A DNA stretch of 20,118 bases from a virus: the IMG/VR virus record IMGVR_UViG_3300008624_000088, positions 1-20,118 of that record. One strand, written 5' to 3'. The notes under the pieces were generated by a model. That model searched no databases and had not been told where the DNA came from. It saw only the letters and a program-made list of their open reading frames with translations. Below, piece after piece: positions 1-5,965 of this stretch (the first letter of the stretch is position 1; each line of letters opens with the position of its first letter). Made by a program: the position numbers and the translations under genes.

Positions 1-1
1 T

Positions 2-1345
2 AGAGCTAGTGGGCCTGAACCATTAGACGCTTTGTTTAAATTTACAGTAGAAAGTTTTCGTAAAGCAAAAGGTAGAAGATTAAAACCTATTGAATGTCAC
101 GACATCATTACAAAGATAGCAGAAATTGTAGTAGTAGGTGGAGTAAGAAGAAGTGCTCTGATTAGTCTCTCAGATTTAGGAGATGATCAAATGAGGACAG
201 CAAAATCTGGAAGATGGTGGGAAGAATCTCCTCAAAGAGCCTTGGCAAATAATTCTACTAACTATCATACCAAACCTGACGTAGGAACTTTCCTTAGAGA
301 GTGGACTGCACTCTATGAATCTAAAAGTGGAGAGAGAGGAATCTTTTCTTCGTACAATTCTAAGAAAAAATGTATTGAATTGGAGGGTAGAAGAGAAGAA
401 AGAGAGGACTTTGGTACAAATCCATGTTCCGAGATAATATTGCGTTCACGAGAGTTCTGTAACCTCTCTGAGGTAATTGTCCGTTCAGGGGATAAATTGA
501 AAGATTTAAGAAGGAAGGTAAGACTAGCTACTATTCTTGGTACATGGCAGAGTACTCTCACTAATTTCAGATACTTATCTAGTGATTGGAAGACAAATTG
601 TGAGGAAGAGAGACTACTTGGTGTGTCCTTAACAGGAATTATGGACAATACTTTACTAAATAAATTATCTTCTGAGCTACCATCATTATTAAATTCATTA
701 AAAAATGAGACTATAAAAGTAAATAAAGAATGGAGTAAGAAATTAAATATTAATTCTTCAAGTGCGATTACATGTGTAAAACCTTCTGGAACAGTATCTC
801 AATTGGTAGATTCTGCCAGTGGTATTCATGCAAGACACTCTCCCTATTATATTAGGACAGTGAGATCAGATTTAAAAGATCCATTAGGTAAGTACATGTC
901 AGATGCAGGAGTACCAGTAGAACCTGATGTGACTCAACCTCATAATGTGGCAGTATTCTCATTTCCAGTTAAGTCACCTTCTAAATCTGTGATGAGGAAT
1001 TCATTATCTGCCATTGAACAATTAAAATTATGGTTAGTATATGCAAAACACTGGTGCGAACATAAACCATCATGCACAATCTCAGTCAAAGAGAACGAAT
1101 GGCCTGAAGTTGGAGCTTTTGTATTTGATAATTTCCATTCTATTTCTGGTATTAGCTTTCTTCCCTATTCTGATCATGTCTATAAGCAAGCACCTTACCA
1201 AGAGTGTACAGAAAAAGAATACAAAGAGTTGGCTAAAAAAATACCTACCTTAAATTGGACAAAACTTAATGAATATGAAACTGTAGACTACACTACTTCT
1301 TCACAAGAGATGGCATGTACAGGAAATTCTTGTGAAATACCTTAA
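2..1345 (+). CDS. nrdJ: Adenosylcobalamin-dependent (class II) ribonucleotide reductase, 5'-truncated by window
   Basis: Reduces ribonucleotides to deoxyribonucleotides with a B12-generated thiyl radical, feeding phage DNA synthesis. The frame is open from base 2 with no plausible start, so this is the C-terminal ~447 residues; the known monomeric enzyme is about 740 aa. The TTG at 32 lies within conserved sequence and is not the start. Visible signatures: GRASGPEPL-like opening, the GVRRSALISL block, NPCSEI with the radical cysteine (codon 425-427) and its partner Glu, EFCNLSEV with the second active-site Cys (458-460), the KPSGTVSQLVDSASGIH substrate loop, and a C-terminal C-x4-C redox pair (1316-1318 and 1331-1333) that re-reduces the active site. 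All catalytic residues in this part are present, so it looks functional. Marine T7-like phages of cyanobacteria and SAR11 are known to carry this type just before the structural genes. Identification is firm. Confidence 0.96.
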   Translation, partial: RASGPEPLDALFKFTVESFRKAKGRRLKPIECHDIITKIAEIVVVGGVRRSALISLSDLGDDQMRTAKSGRWWEESPQRALANNSTNYHTKPDVGTFLREWTALYESKSGERGIFSSYNSKKKCIELEGRREEREDFGTNPCSEIILRSREFCNLSEVIVRSGDKLKDLRRKVRLATILGTWQSTLTNFRYLSSDWKTNCEEERLLGVSLTGIMDNTLLNKLSSELPSLLNSLKNETIKVNKEWSKKLNINSSSAITCVKPSGTVSQLVDSASGIHARHSPYYIRTVRSDLKDPLGKYMSDAGVPVEPDVTQPHNVAVFSFPVKSPSKSVMRNSLSAIEQLKLWLVYAKHWCEHKPSCTISVKENEWPEVGAFVFDNFHSISGISFLPYSDHVYKQAPYQECTEKEYKELAKKIPTLNWTKLNEYETVDYTTSSQEMACTGNSCEIP

Positions 1346-1374
1346 AAACAACCTTTATAGAGAAATATTTTAAT

Positions 1375-1602
1375 ATGTTACACGGAGAAATAGCGGAATA
1401 TGGTATATCTCCTGAACTTATTACTTGGTTAGAGACTACTATTCCTAATAAGTTACCTCCTTCGGACTGTAGTATAGAGGATTTACGTTTATTACAAGGA
1501 CAACAACAAGTGATAGAACTTATTAAATCTACTTATGAAGCCTCTTCAATTGTAGCAGAAGAAAATTTACAAGATTCAATAACAATTAAATCGGATAGAT
1601 AA
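1375..1602 (+). CDS. Small hypothetical protein (75 aa)
   Basis: No family recognised. It is a short, mildly acidic protein with an N-terminal stretch (GEIAEYGISPELITWLETTIP) and a helical, Gln/Glu-rich second half (about residues 33-65). No signal peptide or membrane segment is visible. It starts 29 bases after nrdJ and its stop is one base before the next ATG, so it is very probably co-transcribed and translationally linked with the 265-aa gene. No Shine-Dalgarno sequence precedes its ATG; the upstream sequence is AT-only. Support for it as a real gene comes from tight packing on the coding strand and the absence of any competing frame. Function unknown. Confidence 0.65.
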   Translation: MLHGEIAEYGISPELITWLETTIPNKLPPSDCSIEDLRLLQGQQQVIELIKSTYEASSIVAEENLQDSITIKSDR

Positions 1603-1603
1603 T

Positions 1604-2401
1604 ATGAGTATGTTCACTAAGATGGTAAGAAAATATGTACCTCAAGCAAAAGGTAAGTCCTTGTCTCTTACTACTGGCATTAATAAAGCTGTAGATTTTG
1701 GTGCTTCATTCATTGATTATTCTGTACAAACTTATCTTTCTGATCCTTTAAGTGGATATGGCACTGACCTTTCATTTACAAAAGCTATGAACTTCTCTAC
1801 AAATATATTTTCAAACACACACCAATTAACAAATAAATTCCAGACAGGACTCACTGAAGAGTTGTCTAAATTCAGTTCCCTTTCGGGAATGGATCAGTGG
1901 GGAGGTAAGATTCAACAAGGTTTGAAACCTCGTAACATTGGAGTACCTTCATATAATGGAGCTACTTCTCCTAACATGGATTGGTTTGATAAGGGTTCAG
2001 GAAATTTAACAGACGCTATTAGCAAAGGATTTGGTAATTATGGACTCGCAGGAAAAGGTTGGATTCAAGAAAGATTAATGATGGGTGGACAATATATTAA
2101 TGAATCTTTTGGTCATATTGCGGATTTTATTAAAGATCCTGCTGATAAGATTAAACGTGATACACCTAATATTGGTGGTGGTGGTGAATGGAATGTAGCT
2201 GTTGTTGATCTTAAAAAGAATACAATGAGAGGTGCAGGAACTCTAAAAGGTAGAGCCGCAACTTTAAAATTGAATAAAGGAGCAAAAGGATATGGTAGAT
2301 CCTCTCTCAAGATAGGTTACGGATCAGGACCAGGTTCAGGAGGAGGTATTAAGAAGTGGTCAAGTGCTCAATACGCATCAGGACATAGAACAGAAAATTA
2401 A
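1604..2401 (+). CDS. Putative virion-associated protein with gp7.3-like C-terminal motif (265 aa)
   Basis: Family not firmly recognised. The protein is Gly/Ser/Asn-rich with no membrane segment. Residues 1-190 are polar with scattered aromatic residues. Residues 195-250 become basic and Gly-rich (LKKNTMRGAGTLKGRAATLK, then GYGRSSLKIGYG at about 229-240, then a GSGPGSGGGI run). T7 gp7.3, a small tail/ejection protein, ends in a similar pattern as I recall it (KKSLSVARSSGGGINI). The gene sits upstream of the portal, where T7 has 7.3. Inference: a minor virion protein ejected with DNA or bound to the tail. Its length is well above the ~99 aa of T7 gp7.3, so only the tail end is comparable. ATG at 1604, one base after the preceding stop, without a clear ribosome binding site. 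Confidence 0.6.
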   Translation: MSMFTKMVRKYVPQAKGKSLSLTTGINKAVDFGASFIDYSVQTYLSDPLSGYGTDLSFTKAMNFSTNIFSNTHQLTNKFQTGLTEELSKFSSLSGMDQWGGKIQQGLKPRNIGVPSYNGATSPNMDWFDKGSGNLTDAISKGFGNYGLAGKGWIQERLMMGGQYINESFGHIADFIKDPADKIKRDTPNIGGGGEWNVAVVDLKKNTMRGAGTLKGRAATLKLNKGAKGYGRSSLKIGYGSGPGSGGGIKKWSSAQYASGHRTEN

Positions 2402-2418
2402 TTAATGAATAGGAAGGT

Positions 2419-2889
2419 ATGATTAAACAACTTAGTCAAAAGAAAATAAAAGAAAATTGGAATAAGTATAAAAAAATAATTGAGACAGCTTTTACTGGTA
2501 CAGAAGGTGGTAATATCCTTACAACTGGTGGGACTAATGATATTTATAAGGATATTTATGGAAGATTATTAAATCCTTTCAATACTAATATGCATCTTTG
2601 GTCTGAAGATGAAGAAAAATATCTCTTACTTACACAATTACAAGAATGTGAATTTACTTATAAAAAAACTCTTGTATTAGTTGCATCTACCAGACTCATT
2701 GATATGGAAGATCAAGAAAAAATGCAATGGTATTATGATTCATATAAAATTATCTCAAAGTTTGCTAAAGAAAATGAATGTGTAGGAATGTTTTGTTATA
2801 GCGACTTAGATTATTTTGCTGAAATGGCAAAGACAACAAAAGAATGGAGTAATGTTATAACTCGTTACCAATTCTACTTTCCCCTATAA
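2419..2889 (+). CDS. Hypothetical protein, weakly T7 gp13-like (156 aa)
   Basis: No firm family. The N-terminus is a basic helix (about residues 1-22). The remainder alternates short strands and helices: a strand at about 83-91 (KTLVLVAST), a helix at about 100-117, a strand with Cys (ECVGMFCYSD) and a final strand (RYQFYFPL). The layout near the C-terminus (a strand, a helix carrying 'F', then a terminal aromatic strand) resembles T7 gp13, an internal virion/morphogenesis protein with an acetyltransferase-like fold. This is a visual resemblance only. In T7 gene 13 lies after gene 12, whereas here the gene lies before the portal. It has one of the few good ribosome binding sites in the window, AGGAAGG at 2411-2417, which fixes this start. 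A role in assembly is inferred from position. Confidence 0.6.
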   Translation: MIKQLSQKKIKENWNKYKKIIETAFTGTEGGNILTTGGTNDIYKDIYGRLLNPFNTNMHLWSEDEEKYLLLTQLQECEFTYKKTLVLVASTRLIDMEDQEKMQWYYDSYKIISKFAKENECVGMFCYSDLDYFAEMAKTTKEWSNVITRYQFYFPL

Positions 2890-2895
2890 ACTACT

Positions 2896-3435
2896 ATGAA
2901 AATATATACAAAAATAATTTATAAATGGATAGATGGTCAGCTAGTAGAAACATCTTCTGAATCCTTTGAATACGAAGGAAACCTTACCCTTTGTGGAGGA
3001 GGTGGTGGTGGTGGAGGTAAAGGTGGAGGAGGCTCAAGTGGAGGTTTGGGTGGTTCATTAGGTTCAGTAGTAAGTAGTGCCACAGGAGCAGTAAGTGATG
3101 TAGCAGAACAAGTTGAAAATGTAGTAACAGATCCAGTAGGTACTGTAAAAGACTCTTTTTCACCTATAACTGATCCAATCCAAGAGAAAATAGTAGACCC
3201 ATTAATGGAAACTTTCGTGGAAGATCCTGCGGAAGACGTTATGGAAACAATGGCTGAAGCTGGAGGAGTAGGAGAAGAAGAAGAAGAAGATAAAGCCACA
3301 GGTAAAGGTACGGCAGACAGATTAAAAGGTATAGGAGCTTCACTCGCACATAAAACGAAAACAGGAGGAGCACAAGGTAAATTTACTAGAGGATCATTAA
3401 GAGTAAGACGACCTACCTCTACTATGAAAGCTTAA
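2896..3435 (+). CDS. Gly-rich putative tail-assembly / ejection protein, T7 gp7.3-like position (179 aa)
   Basis: Modular, low-complexity protein directly before the portal gene, as gene 7.3 is close to gene 8 in T7. Residues 1-33 form a short beta-like head ending in EYEGNLTLC; I recall similar starts (E-Y-x-G-x-x-x-L-C followed by Gly) in small podovirus proteins next to portal genes. Residues 34-57 are almost all Gly/Ser with an uninterrupted run of eight Gly. Residues 58-130 are an Asp/Val/Pro-rich segment with DP repeats (TDPVGTV, TDPIQEK, VDPLMET, EDPAEDV). Residues 131-137 are Glu/Asp-rich. A basic tail ends KFTRGSLRVRRPTS. Acidic middle plus basic R-G-S-L tail is shared with T7 gp7.3, a virion protein needed for adsorption/ejection. 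Function is inferred. No Shine-Dalgarno is visible before the ATG, which follows the previous stop by six bases. Confidence 0.7.
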   Translation: MKIYTKIIYKWIDGQLVETSSESFEYEGNLTLCGGGGGGGGKGGGGSSGGLGGSLGSVVSSATGAVSDVAEQVENVVTDPVGTVKDSFSPITDPIQEKIVDPLMETFVEDPAEDVMETMAEAGGVGEEEEEDKATGKGTADRLKGIGASLAHKTKTGGAQGKFTRGSLRVRRPTSTMKA

Positions 3436-3440
3436 ATTAA

Positions 3441-5027
3441 ATGAAAACTATTAGTGTAGATACAGAGTATCAAGAAAAGGTAGGCCAAGTCCAATCCTTA
3501 TATGCACAATTAACATCTGATCGTTGGTCTTACCTTGAACGAGCAAGAACTGCTTCCGAAATAACTATTCCCTCTCTGCTTCCTGAACAAGGTCACTCAG
3601 GAACAAGCATTCTCCCTACTCCCTACCAATCCATAGGAGCAGAAGGTGTAAATAATTTATCAAGTAAATTACTCCTTTCGCTCCTCCCTCCTAATGCTCC
3701 TTTCTTTCGTCTAGTAATAGATGATGCAGAATTGGAAGCTTTGGTAGCGGATCAACAAGGGGAAGTAGAAGAAGCTCTAGCTAAAATAGAGAGAATGGTA
3801 ATGCAAGAAATCGAAGTTCGTGCATTTCGTGTACCTATTTCAGAAGCATTAAAACAATTGTTAGTAGCAGGGAATGTTCTAGTTTACCTTCCTCTAAACG
3901 AACAGATGAGAGTCTTTAGACTAGATAGATACGTAGTTAAAAGAGACTCTATGGGAAATGTATTAAAAATTATAATTAAGGAATCACTTTCTCCATTATC
4001 TTTACCCGACAAGGCTAAATCATTACTACCAGAACCAGAAGACTATGATGATTTTGGATCATCCACTGTAGATCTTTATACATGTGTAAGATGGGAAGGT
4101 AGGAATTGGAAAGTCCATCAAGAATTAGAAGGAGAAACAGTTCCAGGAAGTGAAGGAACTTATCCTAAAAATAAATGTCCATTTATAGCTTTACGATTCA
4201 CACATATAGATGGTGAAGATTATGGAAGAGGATTTGTAGAAGAATATATTGGCGATTTAAAGTCCTTAGAAAGTTTAACTAAGGCTATCGTAGAAGGTAG
4301 TGCGGCAGCATCTAAAGTTTTATTCTTAGTACGTCCAAATGGTACTACAAGAATTAAGACTTTAGCAGATTCACCAAATGGTGCAATTGTCACAGGAGAT
4401 GATAATGATGTATCTACTTTACAACTTCAAAAATCGGCAGACTTTCGTGTAGCTCAAGATACAATACGAGTTTTAGCTGAACGTCTGTCTCGTGTATTTC
4501 TCATGAATTCTTCTGTCAGGAGAGATGCAGAAAGAGTAACAGCAGAAGAAATAAGAATAGCATACCAAGAATTAGAGATAGCTCTAGGTGGAGTTTACTC
4601 TATTCTGTCTCAAGAATTTCAATTGCCCTTGGTACAACTTCTCATGAATAAAATGCAGAAAGAGAAAAAGTTACCAAAATTTCCTGATGAGTCTTTGAAA
4701 CCTCTTATTGTAACAGGTGTTGAGGCACTTGGGAGAGGTCAAGACTTAAATGAGCTTGCAGGATTCTTACAACATTTAGCACCTCTTGGAGCTGAAGTAG
4801 CTATGAGAGAATTAAATGTTAATGAGTATATTGGTCGTCTAGCGGCATCACTCGGAATTGATACCGAAGGGCTTTTGAAAACTGAAGAAGAGAAACAACA
4901 AGAACAGCAAGCAATGTTACAACAGCAAGAACAAATGGAGGAACGTCAACTTATGGGTAAAGTCGTAGGTGATGTAGCTCCTGAAATTGCTAAGAGTGCA
5001 ATGCAGAACCCTGAACAGTTAATGTAG
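3441..5027 (+). CDS. Portal (head-to-tail connector) protein, T7 gp8 family
   Basis: Forms the dodecameric ring at one capsid vertex through which DNA is packaged and ejected, and to which the tail attaches. At 528 aa it is close to T7 gp8 (536 aa). Colinear family motifs include TIPSLLP near residue 46, GAEGVNNLSSKLLLSLLPP (about 67-85), EALKQLLVAGNVLVYLP (about 136-152), YVVKRDSMGNVL, DGEDYGRGFVEEYIGDLKSL, QKSADFRVAQ, ERVTAEEIR followed by ELEIALGGVYSILSQE, and GRGQDLNEL. The C-terminal part (about 479-505) is Gln/Glu-rich, as in T7. It starts five bases after the 179-aa gene with no visible Shine-Dalgarno, and its stop overlaps the ribosome binding site of the scaffold gene. Assignment is firm. 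Confidence 0.97.
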   Translation: MKTISVDTEYQEKVGQVQSLYAQLTSDRWSYLERARTASEITIPSLLPEQGHSGTSILPTPYQSIGAEGVNNLSSKLLLSLLPPNAPFFRLVIDDAELEALVADQQGEVEEALAKIERMVMQEIEVRAFRVPISEALKQLLVAGNVLVYLPLNEQMRVFRLDRYVVKRDSMGNVLKIIIKESLSPLSLPDKAKSLLPEPEDYDDFGSSTVDLYTCVRWEGRNWKVHQELEGETVPGSEGTYPKNKCPFIALRFTHIDGEDYGRGFVEEYIGDLKSLESLTKAIVEGSAAASKVLFLVRPNGTTRIKTLADSPNGAIVTGDDNDVSTLQLQKSADFRVAQDTIRVLAERLSRVFLMNSSVRRDAERVTAEEIRIAYQELEIALGGVYSILSQEFQLPLVQLLMNKMQKEKKLPKFPDESLKPLIVTGVEALGRGQDLNELAGFLQHLAPLGAEVAMRELNVNEYIGRLAASLGIDTEGLLKTEEEKQQEQQAMLQQQEQMEERQLMGKVVGDVAPEIAKSAMQNPEQLM

Positions 5028-5037
5028 GAAGGAAAAT

Positions 5038-5823
5038 ATGCCAGAAGAAATAAATACATTTGAAGAAGAAGCTCCTGAGAGTCAAGAACATATTCAGGAG
5101 ATGATAGACAAGGCTGAAAGAGTTCAGAGTGTAGCACGAGATGATGGGAAACCTTCTTGGTTACCTGATAAATTTGAAAGTCCAGAAGATATGGCAGAAG
5201 CTTATGCCCAACTGGAACAGAAATTATCTTCTCGTGACACTCAACAAAATACAGAAACACAAGAACCAGCAACACCCTCACCTACCAGATCTTCTGAAAT
5301 ACAAGAAGTAAGTGAAGCTCTTTCTGCTCAAGGTATTGACTTTAATAAATATGCACAAGAATATGGTGAAAATGGAAGTCTAAGTGAAGAATCATATGCT
5401 GAACTAGCAGAAAAAGGATTGCCAGAAAATGTAGTGAATACATGGATAAAAGGTGAACAGGCAATAGCTGATCAGACGGTACAAAAAGCACATGCGTCTA
5501 TAGGTGGTAAAGCTGAATATGATGCTCTTTTAGAATGGGCTACTACTTCATTAGATGTAAACGAAATAGATGCATTTAATCGGGCAATAGAATCTCCCGA
5601 TGCAAACGATGTAATCTTTGCAGTTAAGTCTTTAAATGCAAGACGTTTAGTAAGTGATGGACAACCTCCTACACTTATGCAGGGTGATACAGGTGGATCA
5701 AAGATAGGTTCTTTTCAGTCAATAGCTCAATTGACTAAAGCTATGAATGATCCTCGTTATCAGAGTGACCCTGCTTACAGGGATGAAGTGACCTCTAAAT
5801 TGTCACAATCATCCATAATGTAA
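5038..5823 (+). CDS. Capsid assembly scaffolding protein, T7 gp9 family
   Basis: Directs capsid protein into a procapsid around the portal and then leaves. At 261 aa it is somewhat shorter than T7 gp9 (307 aa); the difference lies in the acidic, disordered N-terminal half. The N-terminus is Glu/Gln/Ser-rich with a WLPDKFESPEDMAEAYAQLE element typical of phage scaffolds at about 40-59. The C-terminal half matches gp9 well: GSLSEESYAELAEKG, a WIKGEQAI helix, GGKAEYDALLEWA, and a final AMNDPRYQSDPAYRDEV block that in T7 contacts the coat protein. The ATG is preceded by a strong Shine-Dalgarno (AGGAAGGA, 5026-5033) overlapping the portal stop codon, which suggests coupled and high translation. 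Confidence 0.95.
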   Translation: MPEEINTFEEEAPESQEHIQEMIDKAERVQSVARDDGKPSWLPDKFESPEDMAEAYAQLEQKLSSRDTQQNTETQEPATPSPTRSSEIQEVSEALSAQGIDFNKYAQEYGENGSLSEESYAELAEKGLPENVVNTWIKGEQAIADQTVQKAHASIGGKAEYDALLEWATTSLDVNEIDAFNRAIESPDANDVIFAVKSLNARRLVSDGQPPTLMQGDTGGSKIGSFQSIAQLTKAMNDPRYQSDPAYRDEVTSKLSQSSIM

Positions 5824-5829
5824 ACTCCA

Positions 5830-5852
5830 AAATACTACAGACATAGTAAATT
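5830..5852 (+). promoter_or_regulatory. Possible phage RNA polymerase promoter upstream of the capsid gene
   Basis: The segment AATACTACAGACATAG (from 5831) resembles the upstream half of the T7 promoter (AATACGACTCACTATAG): AATAC, AC and AC align, 9 of the first 13 positions. It does not keep the TATAGGG initiation part. It lies in the longest gap of the window, where T7 places its strong phi10 promoter. The specificity of this phage's own polymerase is unknown, so this is only a positional and partial-sequence candidate. Confidence 0.2.
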
Positions 5853-5890
5853 TTAGCCCATTGAGGTGGATAACTTTGATTGAACAGTTG

Positions 5891-5918
5891 TGGTTATAAA
5901 CGGAGACTTTTATAACTA
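5891..5918 (+). promoter_or_regulatory. Stem-loop in the capsid gene leader
   Basis: A perfect 8-base inverted repeat, GTTATAAA (5893-5900) and TTTATAAC (5909-5916), encloses an 8-base loop CGGAGACT. One G-U and one A-T pair can extend it outward. No T-run follows, so it is not an intrinsic terminator. Possible roles are an mRNA 5' stabiliser or processing site, or part of a promoter. The AAACGGAG spanning stem and loop recurs at 7218-7225. Confidence 0.4.
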
Positions 5919-5941
5919 AATGCTGGATTTTAATTCTAGCG

Positions 5942-5960
5942 TAACTTTAATCAAAAAGGA
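5942..5960 (+). promoter_or_regulatory. Translation enhancer-like element and ribosome binding site of the capsid gene
   Basis: TAACTTTAA (5942-5950) followed by AAAGGA (5955-5960) lies five bases before the capsid ATG. The T7 gene 10 leader has TTAACTTTAAGAAGGAG, in which TTAACTTTA is the known 'epsilon' translation enhancer. This leader keeps eight of those nine bases in the same order relative to the Shine-Dalgarno. Most other genes in the window lack any Shine-Dalgarno, so the element marks the capsid gene for strong translation. Confidence 0.55.
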
Positions 5961-5965
5961 AAATT

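Noticed and set aside
32-34. TTG as the start of nrdJ
   Set aside because: The frame continues upstream to base 2 with conserved residues (ASGPEPL), so the gene is cut by the window edge rather than starting here.
1041-1253. 70-aa frame with a long hydrophobic stretch inside nrdJ, holin-like at first sight
   Set aside because: It lies wholly within the conserved C-terminal NrdJ coding sequence in another frame, has no ribosome binding site, and its hydrophobicity follows from T-rich second positions in that frame.
2937-3299. Antisense Pro/Ser-rich frame opposite the Gly-rich gene
   Set aside because: It is the complement of GGA/GGT repeats; every confident gene in the window is on the + strand and no ribosome binding site is present.
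5893-5916. Stem-loop before the capsid gene as a terminator
   Set aside because: The stem is AT-rich and no T-run follows; a terminator ahead of the capsid gene would also not suit late gene expression.
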